DNA of 41,484 nucleotides from Chrysochromulina tobinii (GCA_001275005.1 JWZX01002746.1:1-41484); one strand, 5' to 3'. Shown: positions 8,601 through 16,753, counted from the stretch's first letter. Numbers and translations: made by a program. The notes: generated by a model not told the origin, from the sequence alone.

Positions 8601-8973
8601 ACCGACATCCCTTTTCCACAGCCCGATGACCTCCTCCCCTCCCTCCCCACAGGTGCGCACTTTCCACAGCCAGCACCGGCTCGCCTTCAAAAGTGGCGAT
8701 GGCTCGAGCGTCCTCAGCTGGACGACGATACACGAGCAGTTCCAGGTGGCCTGCGAGGAGGTGCTCGAGGCGGTCATGGAGCGCGCCAAGGCCGACCCGG
8801 AGCAGGTGCTCACCGCGCTCATGGCCAGTGTGCCGGACCTCGCCGCGAGCATCGCGCCACCCGGCCTCACGCCGCTGCCCACACACGCATGGCTGCCTTT
8901 GCGTGCCTTCGTCGAGTACCAGGCCTTCGAGGAGATGATGAAGGCCGATATGAGCGCATGGGAGCAGCCGTGA
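5641..8973 (+). CDS. RP2-like (C-CAP/TBCC) protein with C2-like N-terminus and C-terminal BART-like domains
   Basis: Unspliced frame of 1110 residues, or 1060 if 8503-8652 is removed as an intron. Residues ~1-110 look like a C2 domain (a tandem of beta strands, LIVDVCTDDEM). Residues ~120-255 are Pro/Ala-rich. Residues ~265-430 are an RP2-type TBCC/C-CAP beta-helix with CKGCRIVIAPVNGSAFLIEC and RQIRLRDC. Arg354 matches the RP2 arginine finger and Glu376 its partner, so GAP activity on ARL3-type GTPases is predicted. The following ~400 residues are low complexity: polyproline, (GS)n and acidic. Two C-terminal modules (~835-935 and ~1005-1110) resemble BART domains; the second has LSWTTIHEQF and ends AFEEMMKADM. 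The likely role is ARL3-dependent ciliary trafficking; the BART assignment is mine and needs a profile search. Confidence 0.8.
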   Translation: MHGTLSVVLQHIDGVSDEDVKGGPVYCCVRLKQPHRFLFLRSDPADLSSGAATLDQELLFDGVILSPNAEGTLIVDVCTDDEMCKSRLIGKIRLLLEELPSASQAFTLLSGQLTLKCELAAAPEPETYENTEPTGVAIAGKKLPLPPSSTSGKPPLPPPSAAAKPALPALVPSAAFGGDKLTPKTKVATSDIEDRLRRARGMTEALQTKLALPPNNAAPASVPPAPAAPGPPPKTAPDASGLPPKTGDKPDADEMDSFHFCGQRARPRKKIEYAPKVHETYLKPPHSLLSRWGAGVNVEAECCEQSALYVLDATEQTQISECKGCRIVIAPVNGSAFLIECVDCIISVAARQIRLRDCVNCELRVWAPSDTALIIETCDHLSLGEWELEYDGLEEQFGLARIDATKPNYWDKVYDFSPSANRSEKHYTLLPKRTGAPVRLDVTPEGLHGGRVVERGADAKTVALLAAVNGAALVEDEEAASDVTPVALQPSEPVPPIPPPPPPPPPPPVATPPPIAASTSEQEAYLDDYDDDQEESAGAALVQPSPTSSKGSPTRRPSAWSAAMATSPGGRSFTLPDYDDAEDIEEVEDAIEAFVEDDDEATAPAASSKGFVVGSVSGAVGGGSGSGGGSGSGSGSGSGSGSGSGSGGSTAAADSGNGARGSTSSSPGSHANATSPSSTSGRHLRGPQLPPLRQSPASKLPLPAATLSPPGAAAPLSPLSPLRSSPQTASVTTRDDLREDARQRAAAATGAPVPSAVAMRTLGASADDAEEVEDLDVEIYEEEFEDLDVEEDEGDDEAGAAGGGTGTDTGPGTGPGTKIGSLVERAAAAAAKDTEWARRVDGFVQTRVLGYESLSKGAQAKLHGTFQEVVDEVLEALLEATGIEGEALLHEVMQLTPESLRLPSTHRARALQMLALDNAKALHTLMMSEHSAALADPVRRAALVAGANATWQSQVRIFHSPRPPSTALLPTDIPSTALAPLPQPSFPPTSLFHSPMTSSPPSPQVRTFHSQHRLAFKSGDGSSVLSWTTIHEQFQVACEEVLEAVMERAKADPEQVLTALMASVPDLAASIAPPGLTPLPTHAWLPLRAFVEYQAFEEMMKADMSAWEQP
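7501..7587 (+). repeat. In-frame GGCAGC hexanucleotide repeat coding for (Gly-Ser)n
   Basis: A run of GGC AGC units, with occasional GGC GGC, encodes the Gly-Ser linker within the RP2-like protein. It is a simple slippage-prone sequence inside a longer disordered region. Length variation between strains would not shift the frame. Confidence 0.85.
8503..8652 (+). other. Probable in-frame intron of the RP2-like gene (150 nt) bounded by direct repeats
   Basis: The donor is CCAG|GTGCGC. The acceptor is an excellent pyrimidine tract, CCTCCCTCCCCACAG|GTGCGC. Length 150 is a multiple of three without stops, so the unspliced frame stays open, but the translated insert (FHSPRPPSTALLPTDIP and so on) is unlike the flanking helical protein. 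AGGTGCGCA..TTCCACAGCC occurs at both ends (8501-8521 and 8651-8671, two mismatches). Internally a ~50-base unit starting TTCCACAGCCCTCGCC is repeated twice. Alternatives are a retained coding repeat or alternative splicing. Confidence 0.65.
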
Positions 8974-9591
8974 GCCTCCTTCCCCAAAACGAGAAGATGG
9001 CGTGCGCGAGTGGCGACCTGGCTCGTGGAGACGGCTCGCTGCATCAAGCGAATGGAAGACTTTCGTGAGTGACTGTGTCGTGCATGTATTCCGGGGCGCA
9101 CTCGCTTTGCTTGCTGGCCGGTAGAAAGTGCTGAATCAACATGGCGGGATATCCATCCAAAATAGGAGGGATTCAATATTATGGCAGGTCCTGTCATGCG
9201 TGTGTTCCAGACCACGACTCACGCTTTCAACACATTAACCGAACCCAAAGCGCAAAGCGGGAGACGAGCGGGTCGTAGCTCGTACACAATGGGCTTCGCA
9301 CAGCCGAGCTTTGGGGCACATATAACTGGATCGATACACACGTGAACAGGTGTCGCGACTCGCTGCCTCGACTCTCAGCAGGTGTCTCTCGACCGGGTCC
9401 GAAATCGAGACCCAGGCCGTAATGGATCGGAAACTACACAATGCATGCAAACAAGTTCCGTAAGAATGTTCAACTTTGACGACATGACGAGTGTCTCAGT
9501 TAGTGTCACCCGCTCCGTGTGCAAGCTCCACGAGGAAGTGAGGCGCGCCTTTATCGGCGAAGCCCTACGCGGCTAAAATTTCGCCCTCTAG
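8974..9591. other. Intergenic: 3' flank of RP2-like gene, 5' flank of hydroxylase-like gene
   Basis: No gene recognised. GCGCCTTT at 9545-9552 lies 47 bases before the downstream ATG and matches motifs in two other 5' flanks (3786 and 36416). An ACATATAACTGG stretch near 9318 is the only TATA-like sequence. Composition is less GC-rich than the coding regions. Confidence 0.5.
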
Positions 9592-11604
9592 ATGATTAGC
9601 ATCGTCCTCATCATTGCGGGTGGTCTCCTCTATCTATTGCGCGATGACGTCGCAGCATGGATACTGCGCAAAACCAACCTTCAGGCTGACGAATACGCCA
9701 GGGGCGCTGTTTTCCCGATGCGGCACGCGTTCGCATTCGTCGCTGCGGTCGTCGTAGTCCTCGGTAAGGGCCCTGTAGCGCTGTTAACGGACGATGGCAA
9801 GACGATCTTGAAGGTGACACGTGCTGACACTTCATCATTGTACGACGAGGCTCTCGACGCGCTCTACGCGGCAGCCGCGCGCAGCAACCGATGTGCAGTC
9901 CTCTGGCGCGAGCCAGGGCTGCAGCACGCTGATGATGAGCGCGGTCTATTGAGCGCCTTGCAGGACGCGGCGGCTCCCTATCGCGCCAGTGTCGAGGATG
10001 CAAGCGCAGCAGCGGAAGCAAAGCGCCTAGGCGCTGCCGCCGCCGCGTCGCGTCGTAGCGGGCGTAGCGCAGACACGTCCAGCATGGCCTTGCTGCTGCA
10101 CAAGCTCGCGGATGCGCTCGAGAGAGACGCCGCTTTGAACGCACTGGCATCTACCGCCAGCCCACAGGATCTGCGGGTCAGGGTCATGGACAAAGGCGAT
10201 GTCACCGATCGGTACTTTGAGCTGAGTCGGATCGAACCAGACGCAGGCTGGTCGGCGGCGCAGAGGAGCATTGCCGCCGAGGTCGTGCGCGTCGCCGTTG
10301 CTCGCTTCGCCATGCTCGCCGACGACCTTCATGACCGCTTCAGGGCACTGAGCGTGTGGCTAGCCGTTGACGGTGAGCACGGCAGTACTACGCGCAGCCA
10401 CTTCTGTGGGGCAGGCACTGATCCGGAGCTCTCGATCATTGCACGTGTCCTTGCGGACGATCTCGTTCATCTCGAGCCGCGCATCCCCGCCTCGAGCCAC
10501 TTTCCCATCTCTGCTCTCGAGGAGGCATCCACGATGGCCTCCGCCCTCGCTCGCGCCGCCGATCACCATCTCCGTGGCGCACAACACGATGCCTCACGAC
10601 GGCGCTTCGAGGCCAACCGCCGGCGCACCACGGTGCTGCTCGCCGAGGATCTTGGTGGCCTGAGAACGCTCACCGACGAGGCGCAGTACCACCGGGCAGC
10701 GACGCTGCTCGCTCCGATTGAAGTGGCGATCCGTGCCGACCCAAATTGGGAAGCGAGTGTGGACGTGGTGACGCACGCCGGAGGCCCTGCTCTCAAGCTC
10801 ACGTCGATCGTGCGCGTGCAGCTGCTGCTAGCGGTCGCCTACGAGCGCAGCGGGCGCCGCGACGAGGCTCAGGCGCTCCATCAGTTTGGGACCGCTCGTG
10901 CCACGCCACAGCAGTCTGGTGGTAGTAGCGGCTCGACAGGCGGCCTGCGCTCGCTTCATCATGGCGGCGTCGCCCCACTCAAGGGGACGAAGCTGCCGCT
11001 GCGTGCGCACGCCTTTTGGCGACGCGAAGAGCTCTCCGAGGAGGCCCAGGCCCTAGTAGAGGCGCTCGAGGCGCACTGGTCAGCCATCGCTCACGAAGCT
11101 ATGGAGGCCATGAGCATAGGAGCCTTCTTGCTCACCAAGGAGAACCTCGCAGCCAGCGCACGCCAATGGCAAAGCCTCGACCTGCGCCGGCGCGCCGAGC
11201 CGGTCGCCGAGCATTGCCGACTCAGCCCTTCCACGTGCAGCCTACTCGCACAGCATGCGGCCACACTGTCACCCATGGGCCAGGCCAAATTCTCGGCCTT
11301 GATCGGTGGCTCGCACATCTTCCCACACGCGGGGCCTTCCAACGGTAGGCTTCGCGTACACCTCGGACTCTACGTGCCAGAGCACGGATACGTAATCTCC
11401 GTGGACGGTGTGAACGCCACTTGGGTACCTGGGCAGGCGCTCGTGCTGGATGACTCGCTCGTGCATGAGGTCTTTGCCCCGCCGGCGGCGCGCGCTCCGT
11501 CGATGCGCATGATCCTCATTGTCGACATCCATCATCCCGATCTGCAGCCAAGCGAGATGGAGCGGGTGCGTCCGTTTGGCCCTCCACACGCCAGCAGCAA
11601 GTGA
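9592..11604 (+). CDS. Membrane-anchored aspartyl/asparaginyl beta-hydroxylase-like dioxygenase
   Basis: A predicted 2-oxoglutarate/Fe(II) oxygenase of 670 residues. The family hydroxylates Asp/Asn side chains of secretory-pathway proteins. The N-terminus is hydrophobic (ISIVLIIAGGLLYLL, residues 2-16), with a second hydrophobic stretch near residue 50, suggesting a type II anchored enzyme. The catalytic domain is at the C-terminus: FPHAGPSNGRLRVHLGL carries metal ligand His579 and DDSLVHEVF carries His625. As in animal ASPH the usual HxD aspartate is replaced (here HAG), so two-His iron binding is expected. MRMILIVDIHHPDL supplies the probable 2-oxoglutarate-binding Arg. The middle is helical with possible TPR-like character but no clear repeat. 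A single exon; the physiological substrate is unknown. Confidence 0.85.
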   Translation: MISIVLIIAGGLLYLLRDDVAAWILRKTNLQADEYARGAVFPMRHAFAFVAAVVVVLGKGPVALLTDDGKTILKVTRADTSSLYDEALDALYAAAARSNRCAVLWREPGLQHADDERGLLSALQDAAAPYRASVEDASAAAEAKRLGAAAAASRRSGRSADTSSMALLLHKLADALERDAALNALASTASPQDLRVRVMDKGDVTDRYFELSRIEPDAGWSAAQRSIAAEVVRVAVARFAMLADDLHDRFRALSVWLAVDGEHGSTTRSHFCGAGTDPELSIIARVLADDLVHLEPRIPASSHFPISALEEASTMASALARAADHHLRGAQHDASRRRFEANRRRTTVLLAEDLGGLRTLTDEAQYHRAATLLAPIEVAIRADPNWEASVDVVTHAGGPALKLTSIVRVQLLLAVAYERSGRRDEAQALHQFGTARATPQQSGGSSGSTGGLRSLHHGGVAPLKGTKLPLRAHAFWRREELSEEAQALVEALEAHWSAIAHEAMEAMSIGAFLLTKENLAASARQWQSLDLRRRAEPVAEHCRLSPSTCSLLAQHAATLSPMGQAKFSALIGGSHIFPHAGPSNGRLRVHLGLYVPEHGYVISVDGVNATWVPGQALVLDDSLVHEVFAPPAARAPSMRMILIVDIHHPDLQPSEMERVRPFGPPHASSK

Positions 11605-12094
11605 GCGCGTGATGGAGACTCTGCTCACGAGCCATCACGCACAGCCTTCGGAAGCAAGAGCTTGGCCTTGCAAGCACGAGCATGGGCGATGTGTAAGCAC
11701 GACATAACGGACGACTCCGAAGGATATACTGATCAGTCAGTCGGTTATCTCGAGGTCCCTCCCCGCGCTCAATCCAACGCCGGCTCGCAGTCCGGCTCCG
11801 CGCGCTCCTGGGGTCAGACGCAAGTACACTGACTTTCACTGAGCACTCGCTTCCGGGGGCCGATCTAAATTATTAGCTAGTGAGATCGTCCTCTCCCAGC
11901 GGGCAGGGTGCTCCCGGCCGCTCTTCGCCCCGCCCTGTGTATTGACTACACTCGGGGCGCCGGGATTGTCACTTTGGCACTCAGCTGGGGTGTGATACTG
12001 ATAATGTAAGATTACTGTATCGGTGCGGGACGGTGTTTATTTCCGAAATCAAATCGCTGAAAAAACGAAAGCTAGAGGTCTAACGGTAGTCGAA
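11605..12094. other. Convergent 3' flanks of hydroxylase-like and ABCC genes
   Basis: No coding signal found. CGCCCCG near 11927 and CGGGGCG near 11953 could form a short stem. AT-richer stretches near 11865 (AAATTATTAGCTAG) and 12000 (ATAATGTAAGATTA) are the likely places for polyadenylation of the two convergent transcripts. Confidence 0.5.
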
Positions 12095-15000
12095 TCACCG
12101 CACCTCGTTCACAATCCTCAACGCCACGTCCGTCGGCACCGTCGGTTCCACGTCGTCCACGTCGGCAGCAGTAGCAGCAGCAGCACAGATCTCGTGCCCT
12201 TGGGTGCCGTCGAGTGCCCGCTCGCGCAGCGCCGCAAATTCGGTCGGACCGAGAGCCCTGGCGAGGCTGGCCAGCACGCCGTCTGGCTGGTCGAGCAGTT
12301 CGGCAGGTGGCCCATGCTCGAGCACCTTGCCGCCGCCCATGACGATGATCGAGGTGTAGTCGATCACCGTGCCGAGCCGATGCGCGATGGTGAGCAGCGT
12401 CGTCTTCTTGAACTCGGAGCGAAGGAGCGTTTGGATGGCCTCATCGGAGGCGCCGTCGAGATTCGACGTGGCCTCGTCCAGCACGAGTAGCCGACGCGGG
12501 TGCAGTAGCGCACGCGCAAAGCAGATGAGCTGCCGCTCGCCTGCGGATATGTTGGCGCCGCCATTTTGGACTTCGACGTCGAGCATGGAGCTCGGCAGGC
12601 GCGCACGCGTGACCACGTCACGATGACGCTCGGCTGTTGCGTCGCCAAAGGGGTCCAGATTATGCGCGACCGTCCCCTTGTACAGGATCGGATCTTGGGG
12701 GATGATCGTCGTCGCCTGGCGCGCCCGGGCAAGGCCGAGGTCGAGCAAGTTCACGCCGTCGATCGAGATCGAACCTCCCATCGGCTCCACTATCCGAAAG
12801 AGTGCGATCATGAGGGTGGACTTTCCCGCGCCAGTCCGGCCGACGATGCCCGCGCGCTCACGTGCAGCGAGGCAGAAGGAGACCCGGTCGAGCACCAGCG
12901 GGAGCCCTGGCCGATAGCGCACACACACGTCCCTGAACTCGACGCGGCCCGCCGCCGGCCAGATAGCGTCTCCCGCGGCCGGGTCGGTGGGCTTCGTGCG
13001 TGCCGCCTCTTGCGGCAGATGGAGGAACTCGAGAAGACGCTCAAGGGCCGTCAAGCTCGTGACGCACGCAATGTATAGCTGCGCCACGATGGAAATGTAG
13101 TACGGCACCACGTACGCGTATGTGATCGCAAGGGCGACCAGCGCAGGGCTGTGCTCGTCGCGCGTGGCGATCAGATAGAGTGCCACGCCCAGCGAGAGCA
13201 ACGCCGAGTACGACGCTTGGACCAGACCCCACGAGTTGAGAGCCTTCTGATGGAATGAGAGGCCCGCCCATTCTTCGATGAGCGCCCGCTGCCGCGATCC
13301 AAAGTACTCTTCGAGCTGCATTGCCCGGATCATGGGTGCGCCGTTGCGCAGCTCGGTGAGCGCCGAGAGGATCGGCGAGACCGCATTATTGGCCATCCGC
13401 TTCACCTCTCGGGAGGAGCGACCGGTAGCATCCATCACGAAGCACAAGTAGCCAACCATCAGGACGGCGGGTAGCGCGAGCAAGCCGCCTTGAAACGCGA
13501 CCGAAAGCACGATGCTCACCAGAGCGAAGCCGCCGAGCTGCAAGGTCGCATCGAGCTCGGCCCACATGGTCTGCTCAATGATCTGCAGATCGCCCGTGAA
13601 TCGGCTCATTGTGCGTCCACTCGGGTTAGCATCGTACCACCACATGGGTGCATGGATGAGACGGCGCACCACCTGCCCGTGTAGGGTGCGTGATGCTTCG
13701 ACCGAACCTGAGGCCCATGCGAGCGAGACGGCGAGCAGCAGGATCGCCTGCAGGAGCGAAAGGCCCGAATAGACAAGCATGTAGCGCAGGTTCACCTGAT
13801 GAGGGTTGCAATCAGTGGCGATGAGCGATCAGAGTCGATCAGAGTCGATTAGAGTCGATTAGAGGCGATCGGAGGTGATCAGAGGCGATCAGAGGCGATC
13901 AGAGGCGATCAGAGGCGATCAGAGGAGTCGAAGAGCATTGAGTGTAGGGACACCTCGGTGCTAGCATCCACTCCAATGGCCTCGTCCGTCGAAAGCAAGT
14001 ACAGGGTGTCGTTGGCCATGGCGGTGGTTCCGTTGGATGAGGCGTGGCTATCATGGGCCGAGGGGGGCGCCGAGTCCCTCTGCGCACGCGCCCAAATCGC
14101 AAGGGTCGCGTCTGCGGCCGCCACCACCGTATATGCGGAAACCAGTAGGGTCATGTACAGAAGGAGAGTCGGCGCGCCCATCGCTCGGTAGTAGCGAAGC
14201 ACGAGGCTGCTCCCGAGGGCTCCGCTCGACTTCTTCTCAGCCATGACGACCGACACACGCGGCTCGGCGGTGGTGGACTGGTCTGCGGCGGGCGAGGTTG
14301 AAGTGTTGGCGACCGTGCTGGGCGGCTGAGCGGTGCCGGAGGAGTCTACCGGCGGTGGCAGGGCGGCCGGCGGGGCCGCTTGCACGAGCTCATCGACCCC
14401 GTCGCGCACACCCAACGAGCCGTCCTCGCCTTGGCTAGGTACGATGGACGTCTCTATGAGCTTGCCACCCTCGATGGTGACGCATCGATCAAAGCCCGCG
14501 CCGAGCAGGTGCGGCTGGTTGAGCGACACGAGGGCGGCGCGCTTGCCGCCGGAGGCGTGCACGTAGTGCTTGAGCGTGCCCATTAGCGCTGCGGCTGTGC
14601 GTACATCAACCGCGCTCAAAGGATCGTCCAGCAGCAGCAAAGTCGGCTCCGCGAGCAAGGCGCGCGCAAGGGCCAGCCGCTGCTGCTGCCCGCCTGAGAG
14701 AGTCACGCCGCGCTCACCTACAGTCGTCTCGAGCCTGTCAGGCAGCCGGGTCAAGTCCTGCTCGAGGCAGCACGCATCGACGAGGCGGGCGAGCGTTTCG
14801 TCATTCACGGCGCGACCCATCACGAGATTCTCCCGCAGCGTGCCTGCAATCGGGCACGCTCGCTCGGGTGAGATTTAGGGGTAGGGTATCACGGTTCGAG
14901 ATCGGTTCGAGATCGAAAGTGATCTCTGGAAGCATGCCTGTGATCGTGAACGCGCGCTGCGGCACCATTCCGATGGATGCTGGGCCTCCTAATCGACCGG

Positions 15001-16753
15001 TAAGCGAGATGGCCTCACCCCAGGCGGAGGCAAGCAACGTCGTCTTACCGCTCCCGACCTGCCCCACCAGCGCCACAAGCTCCCCACCATGCACTCTGAG
15101 CTCGACGCCTTGAAGCACCGTCGCCGCGCGCGCCCCAATGGCAACGGTGGCGGCGGTGGAAGCGGCGGCGGCGGGGGTGGCGAAGGAGGCGGCGGCAGGG
15201 GTGGCAACGGCGGCGGCGGGGGGGGGGGCGGCGTGGTTCTGGATTGCTGCTTTGGGATTCGTCTGCACTACTGCTTTGGGATTCTGCGGTGCGGTGGGGG
15301 AGATTTGCCGGTGGCTTTGCCATTTGATTGGCGGCCTGTGGGGTTGACTTGGCGGCCTCAGGCCAGCCAACTGATGCGTTCTCAAAGCTCAGGAGCGCCG
15401 CCGGAGCACCGGAGCGGGCGTTCGCATCCGCCGGTGCAGCATCCAGTAGCATGCCGCGAGGTGGCTGCTCAGGCAGATCGAGAAAGGCGGAGACGCGCCT
15501 TATGGAGACGAAGACAGACACTAGGTTGTTGAATATGATGGGGAGCAGGATGAACGGCAGCCGAAGCGACTGAAAGACGGAGAGGGCGGGAAAGATGACG
15601 GCGGCCTCGAGCTCGTAGAGACGCGAATAGATGATGAAGGTGAGAGCGGCCGCAACCATGGGCGACGCACGCCCGAGCGCTGTTGACGTCACTGATAGCC
15701 GTCGGAAGCGCCGCTGGTGGTGCAGCTCGATCGTTCGTGCCTGCTGCAGACGCGCGAGGTACGCTTCTTCCCACACCTGCAGACGAGTGCCGATTGGTGC
15801 CAAATGAGTGCCGATTCGTGCCGGCCCATGGCAACGTGTGGCGATCATTGGCCATCACAGGCAGAGTCAGTGGCACTCAGTGGCCATCAGAGCGATCCGA
15901 CCCACACCTGCATCTTGACGACCTTGGCTCCCTCCATAATCTCGCGCATGACGTTCACGCGCTGGTCAGCGGCCTTTAGCATGGCCATCTGGACGGCCTT
16001 GCCCTGCTGGGCAATGTGCCGCGTCAGCACGATGACGAGCGTCATCAAGCCGAGCCCGACTAGCCCCACAGGTCCCAGCGTGAGGAGGAGTGCAATCAGC
16101 CCTCCGACGAGCGATGTGAGCGATGCGCCCGCGGTCGGAAGAAGCTTGAGCAGCCCCTCCAAGCGCAGCAGGTCGTTACCCGCGAGCGAGGTCTCGAGCC
16201 CGTCGCGGCCCTCAGCTACGTGCAGTCGCATCAGCTTCGTCGCAATCAGCTGCAGCGCCGCTGCTGTGAAGCGGAGCGGCGCGACCTCGCCTGCGTAGAA
16301 GAGTCCGAGCCCGCGCGTGTAGTTCTCGAGCCAAACGACCACGGCAAGTGCCACAGCAAGCCCGTACGCCAAAGAGACGCTGTACGCGGGCGGCGAGCCA
16401 TCGATGGGCGGCATCGCGCGCAGCAGCTCGCGCAGCAAGAGCGGCCTCACTAGTGTTACGAGGAATCCAGAGAGTCCGCACAAATACTGGCCGAGGAAGA
16501 AAGCGGAGCCCGCAATGGCCCGACCGGGGCCATAAGCAACGTTGGGCCCTCCTCGCCGCCCACGCGAGCGCTCCTCAGTCCAGTCCGCATGTGCATCCGC
16601 ATACATGTCGCCCAGCGGAGTGCTTCGGAAGGCATCCGGCGTGGTGGGAATGTCCGAGCGATGCAGCGGCCGGCGCCATCCGCGTAGCGCGAGTGGACCA
16701 CACCATAGGAAGAGCACCTTGCTGAATGAACCGGCTGTATCGTACGTTGACAT
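12095..16753 (-). CDS. Full-length ABCC (MRP-type) ABC transporter, four exons
   Basis: An exporter of the MRP type with TMD1-NBD1-TMD2-NBD2 and no long N-terminal TMD0; expected at the plasma or vacuolar membrane. Exons are 16753-15908, 15776-14938, 14843-13954 and 13795-12095, ~1424 residues. NBD1 has Walker [13 protein letters not shown], signature LSGGQQQR and Walker B LLLLDDP, with the Asp typical of ABCC NBD1. NBD2 has [28 protein letters not shown] and the H-loop His in LTIAHR. Start: a GTG at 16783 is excluded and the first ATG is 16753. Odd points are a frame change in the low-complexity linker before NBD1 (C11 tract at 15218-15228), and NBD1 reading VSLNQPHLL where a His is usual. 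Divergent from the TLDc gene. Confidence 0.9.
13796..13953 (-). other. ABCC intron 3 (158 nt, GT-AG) filled with a 10-bp tandem repeat
   Basis: The donor is ACCGAG|GTGTCC and the acceptor is CCTCATCAG|GTGAAC, both phase 0. Joining gives ...[21 protein letters not shown], the expected entry into TMD2. The unspliced frame stops within the repeat. Both boundaries read AGGTG. The donor is inferred from frame and from the repeated AGGTG, so it is less certain than the acceptor. Confidence 0.7.
13827..13926. repeat. Ten-copy 10-bp tandem repeat (CGATCAGAGG type)
   Basis: About ten consecutive 10-base units of CGATCAGAGG and variants (CGATCAGAGT, CGATTAGAGT, TGATCAGAGG) run without gaps. The right half (13870-13920) is nearly perfect and the left half has diverged. 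It lies wholly inside ABCC intron 3, so copy-number change would not affect the protein. It is rich in GATC sites. Confidence 0.9.
14844..14937 (-). other. ABCC intron 2 (94 nt, GC-AG)
   Basis: The junction is set by the protein: ...AFTITG joined to [15 protein letters not shown], the standard Q-loop-to-helical region of an ABCC NBD1. The donor is ATCACAG|GCATGC, a GC donor, and the acceptor is CGATTGCAG|GCACGC. Sequence on either side is repeated: CAGGCATGCTTCCAGAGA at the donor and CAGGCACGCTGCGGGAGA at the acceptor (14 of 18 identical). Internally TCTCGAACCG is duplicated. No GT donor gives the frame and the motif. Confidence 0.85.
15218..15228 (-). other. C11 homopolymer at the ABCC frame change
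   Basis: Upstream of this tract the ABCC frame encodes [14 protein letters not shown]; downstream the NBD1 frame ([19 protein letters not shown]) is shifted. Removing one C from the eleven restores one continuous frame through proline then alanine-rich linker. Either a sequencing or assembly slip, a length polymorphism, or an unrecognised small intron in this low-complexity linker would explain it. Confidence 0.6.
15777..15907 (-). other. ABCC intron 1 (131 nt, GT-AG) with 10-bp boundary repeat
   Basis: The donor is AAGATGCAG|GTGTGG and the acceptor is CGTCTGCAG|GTGTGG, phase 0. It joins EGAKVVKMQ to [10 protein letters not shown], the conserved ABCC coupling-helix sequence; the unspliced frame stops after eight codons. 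GCAGGTGTGGG is identical at both ends. The 3' half of the intron carries repeated CGGCACTC/GGCAC units. The identity of both boundaries means the exact cut could slide, but the protein is the same. Confidence 0.9.
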
